A stretch of 64,000 bases of DNA, taken from contig JAAEAF010013111.1 of NCBI GenBank assembly GCA_011037195.1, positions 1 through 64,000 of the forward strand, given 5' to 3'. The position numbers were made by a program, and so were the translations under genes. The notes below the pieces were generated by a model. It was given only the letters and a program-made list of their open reading frames with translations, searched no databases and was not told the DNA's origin. The DNA comes from Triatoma infestans (lineage: Eukaryota > Arthropoda > Insecta > Hemiptera > Reduviidae). How positions within the stretch are numbered: the first letter of the stretch is position 1; the number at the start of each line of letters is the position of its first letter. Of this stretch, positions 35,986 to 46,436 are shown one piece after another.

Positions 35986-36936
35986 ATGCTTCCAAATACT
36001 CCGAAAATTTCTGCGAGTGAAACATCTCATACCAGTCGCTTTAAACGCTCGAGGAGTTCACCAGACGCCATTTCATCTGAATTAAAAGTCACTAAAAAAA
36101 TGCCATTAGAATCAAATAAGGTGACGCCGTCTTTGACGCTTTCGGAAGTTTCAATGCCTACCCTTCTGGCTCAAATGAAGGATGTAATGAAGGATCTTTT
36201 AGTGGAGAGTCTTGCCAACCTAGCCACCAAAGAGGATTTTAAGTTGCTTCAAAGTGAGTGTACCTCTCTTAGGGAGGAGAATTCTAAGTTGAGGGGCCAA
36301 ATTGAGGCTCTCAGGGCAGATAATTTAAGATTTGAAAATCTTATTGACGATCTTGATAATAAGAGTCGCAGGAATAACTTGATTTTCAAAGGTCTAAAAT
36401 ATAATCTGGATGATAACCCTTCTATGTTGATCTGTGACTTTTGTAAGCAAATGTTGCAAGTTGAAGTAAATGTGGAAAATGTCCATGTAACCCCACTTGG
36501 ACCCAGGAGTGTTGGCAGTGTTCCCCTACTTGCCTCCTTTTTATTAGTAACTAATAAAATAGCAGTGATGAGGGCGGCAAGGCGTCTGAAGAGTACAGGC
36601 TATTCTGTACAACAAGATTATTCGCGGAATATGAGAAGAAGGAGGGCTAAACTCCTTCTGGTTCGAAGAGAAATCTTGCGTCTGAACTCTTCTTTAAAGG
36701 TGTTTGTCACCTACGACCGTCTTTTTGTTCAAGCTCAGCGTTTTAATCTCAGTCATGATGGAAGAAGTCTTGTCTCTGGCTCTGAGGACGCAGTTGTTAA
36801 GTTGAGTGACGCTGTAGGCAAGGACATGTCTTCTTTTCTTCTGGCTGTCCTCTCGGATTCTCTTCCTCGAGATTATTTTACTTCACCATCTGTATTTCAA
36901 CAAACTTCGTCCACATCTCAGACACTGCATACATGA
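35986..36936 (+). CDS. LINE C ORF1 protein
   Basis: A 316-residue RNA-binding/chaperone-type ORF1 protein, thought to form ribonucleoprotein particles with the LINE RNA. A basic, Ser/Thr-rich N-terminus (residues 1-45) is followed by a coiled coil (about 80-125, LREENSKLRGQIEALRADNL) and then SRRNNLIFKGLKYN, the start of an RRM-like domain. A basic region with RNMRRRRAKLLLVRREIL comes next. There are no CCHC knuckles, which fits the coiled-coil/RRM class rather than the jockey Gag class. The frame ends with TGA at 36934-36936. ORF2 continues in the same frame directly afterwards, which is unusual. The ORF is intact. Confidence 0.85.
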   Translation: MLPNTPKISASETSHTSRFKRSRSSPDAISSELKVTKKMPLESNKVTPSLTLSEVSMPTLLAQMKDVMKDLLVESLANLATKEDFKLLQSECTSLREENSKLRGQIEALRADNLRFENLIDDLDNKSRRNNLIFKGLKYNLDDNPSMLICDFCKQMLQVEVNVENVHVTPLGPRSVGSVPLLASFLLVTNKIAVMRAARRLKSTGYSVQQDYSRNMRRRRAKLLLVRREILRLNSSLKVFVTYDRLFVQAQRFNLSHDGRSLVSGSEDAVVKLSDAVGKDMSSFLLAVLSDSLPRDYFTSPSVFQQTSSTSQTLHT

Positions 36937-38568
36937 GATCTCGTCGTCTGCCGGCAGGTTCCTGACAATTCAGCTGAGTGTGTGGTGCAATCATTGTCTA
37001 TTATAGCTTACAATATAGCTGGTTTAAAAAATAAAATTGATGATGTCTTTTTTTTTGAATTTTTGAATGGTTTTGATATTTTTATTTTATTGGAAACATT
37101 TATCGAAGAGAATAATTTTACTTTTTAGGAAACGTATTTTGTTAATTATAAGTTATGTTGGATCCCTGCAGTTAAATCTGCTAAATTTGGCAGGGCAATT
37201 GGTGGTCAATTATATGCTATTAGGTCTAAGTTTTATAATAAGTGCGTTAAATTTCGTGTTTTAGAGGGAATTAATTTAATTTCAATTAATAATAATTTTA
37301 ATTCCGAAGTATTCATTTTACCTTTGTATTTGAATTGTAACTTTTGGGATGATAATTTTAATGAGCTATGTAATTTTTTAGTGCTATTTTCTCATCTTAA
37401 ATTTATACTAATTGGCGATGTTAATGTAAGAATTGGTAACTCACAGGTTCTTCCTGATGATTTGTTATTGGATAATCCAAGCTGCTGTTTAACCAGAAAT
37501 TCTAAGGATAAAGTACTCAATGGGAGAGGCATTAAATTTGTTGACCTTTGTGATAGTTATGGTTTAGTAATTTTAAACGGAAGATTTCATGGGGATTTGG
37601 ATGGTGAACTCACTTTTATTGGAAGTATGGGGAGCTCCGTTAATGATCTCTGTTGTGTTTCTGTTGATTTTATTCCAAGTATATTAGAATTTAGAGTATT
37701 GCCGGTAAATTTTTCTGACCATCTTCCACTTTTTCTTTCGGTATCTTTGTTCTCAAGCCCATCAGAAAATATTTTGCCATTACTTCCCCAATTAGCTTGG
37801 TTCAATAAGGACTTAGAGCAATATAAAGCCGTTCTAGAGTCCAGCACAAATAAAATTTCTAGTTTTCCTTTAAGTATTCAGGAATACTTGGATGTTCTCT
37901 TAAATTTAATTAAATCTTCATGTCCTCGGAGCTCTGGTTCTGCCTCGGTTGTAAGGGCTTCCCATAAGAAATGTTGGTTCGATACTCATTGTTTCAGAGC
38001 TCGAAAGAAATCTTTCGCTTTATTAAAATTGTTTCGTATGACAAATTCTGATTTAGTTAGAAGGGCTTATCTGGAAGCAAATAATTTCTATAAAGTTTTG
38101 TGTCAAAAAAAGAAAAAAGAATTCTATAGTTCCTTGAACGCTCAGTTTAGATCGTTGGATAATTCTAAAGATTTTTGGAATTTAGTTTCCCACTTTAAAC
38201 GAAAAAATTTTATTTGTAGTAGTAATATTTCTATGAATGAGTGGGCCTCGCATTTTAAATTATTATTAAATCCAGTTCTGTCTGCCTCAGCCGTTATTTA
38301 TGCTGAGCCCCTTAATCGCTCTGTTATGCTTGATTCTCCCTTTACTTTGGAGGAGTTACATATTGTTTTGTCCAAAGCTAAGAACAATAAGGCTCCCGGA
38401 TTTGACCGGGTGACGTATGAATTTTATAAAAATGCTCCTGAGGTTTTCCATGAAAAAATGCTTGTCTTATTCAATAGAATGTATGATATGGAGTGTACCC
38501 CGTCTTCTTTTGGTAGGTCATTGATTTTTCCATTATTTAAGAAAGGTAATGTTGATGATGTGGCCAAT

Positions 38569-38581
38569 TATAGGGGCATTT
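38569..38581. repeat. Target-site duplication of LINE D, left
   Basis: TATAGGGGCATTT, repeated exactly at 43687-43699, flanks LINE D. It lies in the reverse transcriptase gene of LINE C (residues YRGI). Confidence 0.95.
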
Positions 38582-39206
38582 GAGTTCACATCGAGCGTTC
38601 ATAGTATTAACATCGTGTCTCGTATTTTTTCTGTAAAAAAGTTAGTAAGCGTGAGTGTATTGTTTCCAAAATTTGGATAGTTATAAAACTCAGTGTCTGG
38701 CTTAATACCACAAAAAATCAAGAATTTTCATCGAGTGGATTTCGAGAAAATAAGGTGAAAGTTTTTTAACTATAGATATTAGCTAGGAACTTGATTGTGC
38801 ATGAAAATTACGTAGCAGATGACGTGCTAACTGACGAAGTACGTGACGTAGTATATGACACAGTGCTTGCGTATGTGTAGTGAGTCATAATCCCATATAG
38901 TAAATAACTACGGTTTTAATAATATTTTGAATGGTGATTACTGATTACAAACATATCTGGTAGAAGGCAGTTTTGTCGTAGGTCAAGGTCAGATTTATTG
39001 AAGTAGTTTTAAACTATTTCAATCCGACATACGGCTAATCTAATAAAAAGGAGATAATTCCTTAAATTAATAATAAATAGTAGATTTTTTTCAATAAATT
39101 AAACTATTTCTGAAATAAATAAAATAAATTAAAACTTTTAAACTAATAAATTAGACTTACTGCCAACCTTAAAATAAGGGGAAAAACGTTATTAAATTAA
39201 TGTTTA

Positions 39207-40100
39207 ATGTCAAGTTCAATAGAAAATAGCACTGTAAAAGTAAAAAGCAACGCAACACCGATTCAAGAAAATAAGACACCCAAAAGAACGAGATCATCTC
39301 CTGAATTAAGAGGAGAATATTGTAAAATTAGAAGAGGAGAAGTAGTAGCATTGGCAAAGGCTAAAGAGGAAGTACTCAGTAAAATGGATTATGGGGAATT
39401 AAAAAAACTATTCTCGGACATAATTGACGCAAAAGGACTAGCCACAAGAAGTGACCTAAAAGAAATTGTCAGCCAAATAGTTGAATTAAAAGAAGAAAAC
39501 CGGAATCTTAGGCAGGAAATAAAAATGATTAAGCAGGATAATGAAACAAAAAATAAAAGGTTGGAAGTCCTGGAAAACCATATCAAAAGTAAGAATTTAA
39601 TTTTCCGGGGCATTGATTGTAAATAGAAAGATGTAAATAGTTTTTGTAAGGATGTGTTAGAAGTGAATGCTGAGGGTAAGGTTGAAGATATATACGAAAT
39701 TGGAAAAGAGACTCAAGGTAAGAGGCCGGTAAAAGTGGTTTTTAATTCAAAGGCGACTGTTAGAGAAATTCTAAAAAACACTAAAAAGCTAAAGGGTACT
39801 GGCTTCTCTGTGGATAGGGACTACACGTGGGTGGTGAGAATCCGAAGAAAAAGTCTGTTATGGGTAAGAAGGGGCATTCTAAGTAGAAACAAGAATATCA
39901 GGTGTTATGTTCGAGGAGATGTTCTAATAGTGGAGGGAAGAGAATTTGGTTGGAGTGAGGAGAAAGGTATCGTGTGTAAGGATCAAGAAGAAGAAGCCTA
40001 CCTGAAGAACCTTCTGGGCGAGGACGAGTGGTGGAGAGGTAAGGCTGAGGCAGCAAGTCAAGATTCCAACGGCAAAGCTATGACAGGAAATAATAAGTAG
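39207..40100 (+). pseudogene. LINE D ORF1 protein, one internal TAG
   Basis: Starts at ATG 39207. A basic N-terminus (KTPKRTRSSPELRG) is followed by a coiled coil (about residues 85-130, IVELKEENRNLRQEIKMI) and SKNLIFRGIDCK. There is then an in-frame TAG at 39624-39626. The same frame continues (KDVNSFCKDVLEVN, VRIRRKSLLWVRRGIL, REFGWSEEKGI) to TAG at 40098-40100. With the internal stop read through it would be 297 residues, close to C ORF1 (316) and with the same layout. The stop is probably a mutation; LINE C has a sense codon in the equivalent region. Confidence 0.8.
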
Positions 40101-43100
40101 GGAAACGTTGTCTGTCAGGTAAAAAATAAAATTTGTAATAATAATAAAATCATTGAAGTATTAGGATATAACGTGGCAGGGCTAAAAAGTAAAATAAATA
40201 ATCAAGATTTTTTCAATTATGTTTCTAATTTCGAAATTTTCTGTTTCTTTGAAACACATGTAGAGGAAGGTAACTATATTAAGTTTGAAAAATATTTTTC
40301 TGAGTATAAATTGTTTTGGGAACCTGCGAATAGGTATAGTAAATATGGGCGTGCGTCTGGGGGATATTTATATGGATTAAAAAAGAGTTCGTACCTGCAA
40401 AAATATTGTAATTATGAATTGATTGAAAATAAAATGATGATAAAAATACACTCAAAGTTAGGATCTCTGTATATTCTGCCCTTATATTTAAATATAAAAA
40501 ACTGGAATGAGGAATTTAGCGCACTGAACGATATTGTCGTAAATAATGATAGTTTGAACTTTGTAGTGTTGGGGGATCTGAATGCCAGAGTAGGACTGGG
40601 TCAGGAATTACGCTGGGATGATAATATGGGAAACTTAGAATTTGAAAAGTGCAGAAAATCAAAGGATGTAAAGGTAAATAGTGAAGGTAAGAAACTTTTA
40701 GATTTCTGTGAAGAAAACGGGATGATAATATTAAACGGAAGAACGGAAGGTGATGCAGAAGGAGATTTGACTTATATAAGTGCAGTAGGGAACTCAGTAA
40801 TTGATTTTGGTATTGTATCTATGAATGCGTGCGATGCAGTTAAAGATTTTAAGGTAGGAAGTGAATACTTTTCCGATCATATGCCAGTAGTAATAAATAT
40901 AGAAATGGGAGGAGAAACTGAGGGTGAGCAGTGCAACGCGTTGGTACCAAAAATGCAGTGGAGGGGTGAATTGTTAGTGGAATACAAAAAACGCCTACTT
41001 AATAAAACAGATAATTTTATAAAGAGGATTGAAAAAGTAAAGTTAACTGATTTTGAAGAAATTATATCGTTAATAGGGGAGTCGTACCCTTTAAAAAAAT
41101 GCGGGAATTTTAAAATGAAAAGAAAGGAAGCCTGGTATGACAGTGAATGTTATAACAGTAGACAAAAAATGTTTAAAGTTCTAAACCTTTTTAGAAAAAG
41201 TCAGTCGGATCTAGTTAGAAATAAGTATTTAGAAAGGGTAAAAAAGTACAAAGAACTTTGTAACGCGAAAAAACAGAATTACTATAGGACCACTACCGCC
41301 AAATTTGAAAAAGTTACTGATTCTAAGGAGTTTTGGGAATTAGCTAAAATATTTAAAAAAACAATCTTTGCAAGGATAGGCAATATATCAGCGGTACAGT
41401 GGAAAGAATATTTTAACAAATTGTATAACCTCCCATTAGTATCGAATCCTGTATTGTACGCACCGCCTTTGATTGTGGATAATTTTTTAGACAAAAATTT
41501 CAGCGGGGACGAATTGAGATATATAGTAAATAAATTAAAGAAAAATAAAGCACCAGGATTGGACCGGATTCCCAATGAATTTTATCAAAATGCACCCGAA
41601 AATTTTTGGTCTTTACTGGTTCAGCTGTTTAATGTGTTTTACGATGAGGGCAGGGTCCCGGCGAGCTTCAAAAAATCGATAGTGTTTCCTTTATTTAAAA
41701 AGGGAGACATAAATGAAGTAGAAAACTATAGAGGTATAACGTTCATGGACTCCATTGCTAAGATTTATACGGGGCTTCTCGCAGAAAGGTTAGTGACCTG
41801 GATGGAGGATAAAAAGAAAATAAGTGAAAGTCAAGCGGGATTTAGAAGAGGGAGATCTGTAGTTGATAACATATTCATATTGACAAACTTAGTGGAATAT
41901 AAGTGGAATAAGGGGATTAAGAAAATTTACGCATTTTTCATAGACTTTAAGTCGGCATTCGACTCAATAGATAGAGCTGCTTTGTTTTACAAACTACATA
42001 GAGAAGGGCTATCGAATAAATTCATAGAGGGTATTAGGAGCTTATATGATGGCACTGAAGCAGCGGTCTGGTGTACAGAAGGTCTTACGTCAGTCTTTAA
42101 AACCTGTACAGGTGTAAAACAAGGGTGCGTCCTAAGTCCGTATTTATTTATTTTATTTATAAATGATCTAGCTGAAGAGTTGGAAGGTGGAGTCAGAGTG
42201 GGAAAAGTTAAAATTAACATGTTGGCCTATGCGGACGACCTCGTGGTTTTGGCGGAAGATCCCCTAACACTGCAAAGCTTCATTAATAAGATTCATAAAT
42301 ATGCGCTTAAATGGAATCTAACGATAAACTTGCAAAAATCAAAAATTATGGTTTTTAGAAAATATGGGGGCAAACTCTGTAAAAACGAAAAATGGTATTA
42401 TGCTAGAGAATTAATAGAATGTGTTAATCAATATAAATATTTGGGATTAATTATAACAAGTAACCTGAACCTAAAGTGTAATATGTTGGAAAAAGTGTCA
42501 AAAGCGAAACTAGCATTCAATAGTATATGGAGTGTGTTTTTCAGTAACAATGATTTGCCTGTAAGTTCTAAATGGAAGGTGTTTGATGCTATTATAAGAA
42601 GTATTGTAAGTTTTGGTGGGCAGGTCTGGGGATTTAAGTACTATGAGGAAGTTGAAAAGGTACAAAGATGTTTTATAAAAAAACTTTTTTATCTACCCCA
42701 GAATACCCCAAATTATTTTATATATTTAGAAACGGGACGTCATCTGTTGCATTGTTACACCCTACAGTTAAATTTCAATTATGTTCAAAAAATAATGCAA
42801 CTCCCGGATGATAGATATGTAAAAGTAATAGCTAATGAAATAATAAAAAGTGAAATAATGTGGTGTAAAGCGTGGAAAGAGTTATGCAGCAAATATAACT
42901 GCCCGCTGGAAATAGATTTCTTAAAGGAGGAGAAGTGGGGTCCAGTTCTTTCAAAAATGATTGAGAGTTATAAGAGCAGTTTTTTCGAAGATTGTAAGGG
43001 ATTGGCTGCTAGGGGAACATTTCACGGGTTGTACAGTGTACTGTCCAAAGAGGTGAATTATGTTACTGACAGTTTAGACAAAAAATGTATTAGTGCAATT

Positions 43101-43385
43101 ATGAAATGTAGAGGTGAACTCCTAAATCTGAATTGTAAAAGGTATATGCATAATAGAACACAGTTGTGTTCATTATGTAACCTAAATGAGGAGGAGGATG
43201 GAGTTCACTTCTTGGCAGTATGCCCTATATTGGCCCCTTATAGGATCAAGTACTTCCAAACGAGGACGTTAAGTACAGATATGGCAATAGAGTATCTCAA
43301 TGGAAGGAACTGGAAACTTCTTTATCATTATTATTGTGAAGCGTGGCAGTACAGGGCTTTTTTAATAAAAGAATTTAATTATTAA
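40101..43385 (+). CDS. LINE D ORF2: APE endonuclease and reverse transcriptase, intact
   Basis: Open for 1094 codons from directly after the ORF1 stop. The first possible near-cognate start in view is GTG 40173, but EN-like sequence (KIIEVLGYNVAGLK) already lies upstream of it. Counting from 40173: endonuclease residues 1-240 (FCFFETHVEEGN, VVLGDLNARVG, GNSVIDFGIVS, FSDHMPVV at about 233); reverse transcriptase about 450-760 (NKAPGLDRIPNEFYQNAP, VENYRGITFMDSIAKI, FIDFKSAFDSIDR, GVKQGCVLSPYLF, LAYADDLVVLAEDP with YADD at about 686); and a C-terminal Cys/His motif near 1000 (CSLCNLNEEEDGVHFLAVC). The protein nicks DNA and primes cDNA synthesis from the LINE RNA. All catalytic landmarks are present; the clade within APE-type LINEs is not certain. 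Confidence 0.93.
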   Translation, partial: GNVVCQVKNKICNNNKIIEVLGYNVAGLKSKINNQDFFNYVSNFEIFCFFETHVEEGNYIKFEKYFSEYKLFWEPANRYSKYGRASGGYLYGLKKSSYLQKYCNYELIENKMMIKIHSKLGSLYILPLYLNIKNWNEEFSALNDIVVNNDSLNFVVLGDLNARVGLGQELRWDDNMGNLEFEKCRKSKDVKVNSEGKKLLDFCEENGMIILNGRTEGDAEGDLTYISAVGNSVIDFGIVSMNACDAVKDFKVGSEYFSDHMPVVINIEMGGETEGEQCNALVPKMQWRGELLVEYKKRLLNKTDNFIKRIEKVKLTDFEEIISLIGESYPLKKCGNFKMKRKEAWYDSECYNSRQKMFKVLNLFRKSQSDLVRNKYLERVKKYKELCNAKKQNYYRTTTAKFEKVTDSKEFWELAKIFKKTIFARIGNISAVQWKEYFNKLYNLPLVSNPVLYAPPLIVDNFLDKNFSGDELRYIVNKLKKNKAPGLDRIPNEFYQNAPENFWSLLVQLFNVFYDEGRVPASFKKSIVFPLFKKGDINEVENYRGITFMDSIAKIYTGLLAERLVTWMEDKKKISESQAGFRRGRSVVDNIFILTNLVEYKWNKGIKKIYAFFIDFKSAFDSIDRAALFYKLHREGLSNKFIEGIRSLYDGTEAAVWCTEGLTSVFKTCTGVKQGCVLSPYLFILFINDLAEELEGGVRVGKVKINMLAYADDLVVLAEDPLTLQSFINKIHKYALKWNLTINLQKSKIMVFRKYGGKLCKNEKWYYARELIECVNQYKYLGLIITSNLNLKCNMLEKVSKAKLAFNSIWSVFFSNNDLPVSSKWKVFDAIIRSIVSFGGQVWGFKYYEEVEKVQRCFIKKLFYLPQNTPNYFIYLETGRHLLHCYTLQLNFNYVQKIMQLPDDRYVKVIANEIIKSEIMWCKAWKELCSKYNCPLEIDFLKEEKWGPVLSKMIESYKSSFFEDCKGLAARGTFHGLYSVLSKEVNYVTDSLDKKCISAIMKCRGELLNLNCKRYMHNRTQLCSLCNLNEEEDGVHFLAVCPILAPYRIKYFQTRTLSTDMAIEYLNGRNWKLLYHYYCEAWQYRAFLIKEFNY

Positions 43386-43664
43386 AGTGAGCGACTACTC
43401 CACACAAATAAAGAAATATAAACAAAGTATTGATATAATTAAAAATAAAAACTAAACAACAAAATTTGCAGGTATCGAACTCTAATGGGATCAACGAGTA
43501 AAATGTAATCAATGTGTAGATGAACTCCTGGCAGACGGTATCACCATGCCAGAATTAGCTTGTCTAAGTTAAATTTTTTAATTATTATTATTAAGCAAAT
43601 AAGAAGTATAAGATTATGTTAATTTTTGATAGTTTTGTATAATTTTCTGTTCTAAAATAAAGCT

Positions 43665-43686
43665 ATTATCTATCTATCTATCTATC
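43665..43686 (+). repeat. (TATC)n 3' tail of LINE D
   Basis: About five TATC units form the end of LINE D immediately before the right target duplication. It is a simple-repeat tail instead of poly-A. Confidence 0.9.
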
Positions 43687-43699
43687 TATAGGGGCATTT
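43687..43699. repeat. Target-site duplication of LINE D, right
   Basis: TATAGGGGCATTT, identical to 38569-38581. After it the LINE C frame resumes at 43700. Confidence 0.95.
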
Positions 43700-45820
43700 C
43701 ATGCTTGGATTCGATTGCAAAGATTTTTGTTGGCCTCTTACTTCTCCGCCTTGAAAGTTTTGTCGTGGATAATTGTCTTTTGAGTGAGTGCCAATCTGGC
43801 TTCCGGAGAGGTTACTCGACATTGGATAATTTGTTTGTTTTAATGAACACAATTGAAATTAAACTCCTGCGTCGCGGAGGCAAGCTTTACTGTTTTTTTA
43901 TTGATCTTAAGGCGGCTTTTGATTCGGTAGATCGAGGATCTCTGTATCTGAAACTCTTTAATTTGGGTGTATCATCAAAATTTATCAACACTTTAAAAAG
44001 CCTTTATTCTGAAGCTTCCTCCGCTGTCAGGGGTAGGGTGGGAATTACGGAGTTTTTTAGAGTTAAGAATGGTCTTCGCCAGGGCTGCCTTCTTAGTCCG
44101 ATCCTATTCTCTCTTTTTTTAGATGATTTGCCTTTGGCGCTCGAGGGTGGAGTAAGAATTGGTGGCACCGTAATTAATACTCTGATGTATGCGGACGACC
44201 TGCTCCTCCTGGCGGAAGACCCTTTTACCCTTCAGAGAAACATTCGTATTCTGGAATCCTATTGTGATCAATGGAATCTCACGGTTAACCTAAACAAATC
44301 TAAGGTCCTGGTTTTTAGAAAGGGTGGTAGACTTTCCTCAAAGGAACGATGGTTCTTCAAAGGTACGCCTATTGAAACTGTGAATCAATACAAGTATTTA
44401 GGCGTAACACTGACATCTCGTTTATCTATGTCTAATCATCTAGCTGAAAGAATATCGGTTGCTAAGTTTGGCATTAATAGGTTATGGTCCGATTTTGTTT
44501 GTAATAAATTAGTACCTCCTTCATCTAAATATAATTTTTTTAAAGCGGTTTCACGTTCTATTGTGTGTTACGCTGCCCAAATCTGGGGTTTTCAGCTGTA
44601 TGATTTGTTAGAAAGGTTTCACCGTTTTTTTATTAAAAAGTTATTTGGACTTCCTGCATATACTCCTAACTATATGCTTTCTCTGGAAACTTCCTCCACT
44701 CTTCTTCATGTATTTACTTTAAATTTGCACTTCCGATATATTACTAAAATTATTAAACTCCCACAACATCGATTTTCCCGAATCGTAGCGCTGGAAGTTG
44801 TTAAGAAAAAAGTACTCTGGTTTAAACATTGGATGTCCTTGGCGGAAAAATATTCTTGCGAGTTTGATTCAGGGTTGGATAGTTTTGACAAGTGGCAAGC
44901 TCAGTTGTCGACCATGGTGCAGCGTTTGAGAATGAGGCATTATGAGGAATGTGAGCGGAGAGCCCGTCAGTCTATCAGGGTGTCCTTGTATAGAGATTTA
45001 AATTACTCTTTAGACGTCTTAAATTTAGAGTCCAGCACAGTGGAAGTTTCACTCGCGGATTTGGGTTGGTTTTTTAAGTTACGATGTGAATTGCTTTATT
45101 TAAATTATAACCCTTGGTTTGAAAGAGAGCTTAGTTGCTGCTCTTTGTGTAATCTCCGCGTGAGGGAGGATATATTCCACTTTTTGGGGGTTTGTCCGAT
45201 ACTTTCTGAATTCAGATATCCCTATTTAGGTGCAAAAACATTATCAAAAGATCAGTTAGTTCAGCTTCTTAATGGGCACAAGTTTATGAGCCTTATTAAA
45301 TTTGCGCAACAAGCTTGGATTTATCGCCAAAATTTAGTTAAAGAATTTAACTTTACCTAGTTTCTATTATTTAGTATCCTTATTTCTTTTTTTTCTTTTT
45401 TTTTATGTAACATCAACCAAAGTTTTAATTTTATTTAATTAACTAATATGTTGGTTTTTATTGTTCTGTTAGATTACTTTTACCTTCATTCTGTAATTTT
45501 TATTTTTGATCTGAAGCATTAGTTATGTACATTTGATTTATTATATAATAACATAGGTATTCTCATAATATTATTCGCTTTGTAATTATCTTTGAGCGAT
45601 TAGCATTTTTGTTCGTCAAGTATTTCAAGTTATTATTATTACTATTACTTTCTCCTTTTTTTGTTTTTTTATTTTTTATTTAGTCACTATTTTATTTATT
45701 TATTTTATTTTATTTTTTTTTTCTTTCTTCCTCATTATCAACCTCCGGCAGACGGTTTTACCATGCCGTAGAATGTCAAGAATGTATTTTGCTGTTACTT
45801 TGTCATTATGAAATAAAGCA

Positions 45821-45842
45821 TTATTATTATTATTATTATTAT
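45821..45842 (+). repeat. (TTA)n 3' tail of LINE C
   Basis: Seven TTA units follow AATAAAGCA and end LINE C at its right 14 bp target duplication. Confidence 0.9.
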
Positions 45843-45856
45843 TAATCGCCCCTATA

Positions 45857-46433
45857 TTGTTAATATACAAAATAAACAAGAATGGACCAAGGTGAGAACC
45901 TTGAGGCACGCCTGATGTATTTTCTATAGAGTGAGATAATGTTGAGCCAATTTTCACTAACTGTCTCCTACCTACTAAGTAAGACTGGAACCAATAAATT
46001 AACGACTCTATAATACCATATGATGCTAGTTTGGACACCAATATTTCATGGCTTAATTTGTCAAAGGCTTTACTAAAATCAGTGTATATGGCATCAACTT
46101 GTACACCTTCTTCAAAGGATTCTAATATATATTGCTGAAATATCATGAGATTGGTAAGAGTTGATTTATTTTTTGTGAAGCCGTGTTGTTCAGGAATTAT
46201 AATGTGTGCAAATAAAGGTGATATTTTGGCTAATACAATCGATTCAAAAATTTTTGCAATGGAAGACTGCAATGCGATGGGCCTATAATTTCGGACATCC
46301 GATTTATCGCCCGACTTGTGGATGGGAATTATATAGCTTGTTTTAAGGCAATCAGGAAAAACGCCTAGTGAAATGGACAAGTTTAGGAGGATTGTAAGGG
46401 GACTGACAATCTGACAACTAATACTTTTCAATA
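45857..46433 (-). pseudogene. LINE I reverse transcriptase, N-terminal part
   Basis: From 46433 down: ILKSISCQIVSPLTILLNLS, DCLKTSYIIPIHKSGDKSDV, RNYRPIALQSSIAKIFE, IPEQHGFTKNKSTLTNLM, VDAIYTDFSKAFDKLSHEIL (motif A Asp), GVPQGSHLGPFLFILYINNI (motif B). The frame stops being meaningful at 45856 where LINE C is inserted, and it resumes at 35691. Upstream domains (endonuclease) are missing through 5' truncation. Confidence 0.9.
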
Positions 46434-46436
46434 TGC

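Larger units (their letters stand above)
38582..43686 (+). mobile_element. LINE D, full length, youngest in the nest
   Basis: A 5105 bp element between exact 13 bp duplications (38569-38581, 43687-43699). It has a 5' UTR of 625 bp, ORF1, ORF2, a 3' UTR with AATAAA at 43656-43661 and a (TATC)n tail to 43686. It is inserted in the same orientation into its own relative, LINE C. The single lesion I see is one in-frame TAG in ORF1. Confidence 0.95.
36937..45360 (+). pseudogene. LINE C ORF2 polyprotein, split by LINE D and one stop
   Basis: The coding parts are 36937-38581 and 43700-45360, joined in frame when LINE D and one target copy are removed (YRGI|SCLDSIAKIF). The APE endonuclease starts SIIAYNIAGLKNKIDD; LLETFIEEN carries the catalytic Glu. 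An in-frame TAG lies at 37126-37128, after which come LIGDVNVRIG, SSVNDLCCVS and FSDHLPLF. The reverse transcriptase has NNKAPGFDRVTYEFYKNAP, FIDLKAAFDSVDRGSL and LMYADDLLLLAEDP. The C-terminus has the Cys/His motif CSLCNLRVREDIFHFLGVC. About 1100 codons, the same as D. No ATG precedes the endonuclease. Confidence 0.85.
35692..45842 (+). mobile_element. LINE C, full length, interrupted by LINE D
   Basis: Flanked by the 14 bp duplication TAATCGCCCCTATA (35678-35691 and 45843-45856); removing C restores the LINE I reading frame. Without D the element is about 5.03 kb: a 5' UTR of about 290 bp, ORF1, ORF2, a 3' UTR with AATAAA at 45812-45817 and a (TTA)n tail at 45821-45842. It is the same family as D but diverged. 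Confidence 0.92.
34466..46436 (-). mobile_element. LINE I, 5'-truncated, interrupted by LINE C
   Basis: A minus-strand LINE with an A-rich tail (TTTTATTTTATT.. on the plus strand at 34464-34496) and a 5' truncation within the reverse transcriptase near 46433. The flanks AGGTTATACCAATT on the left and AGGTATACAATT on the right look like a target duplication with two single-base losses. Its coding sequence lies at 46433-45857 and 35677-34875, split by LINE C. Confidence 0.75.

Noticed and set aside
43660..43690. CRISPR-like or tandem array
   Set aside because: Plain (TATC)n tail of LINE D; no spacers.
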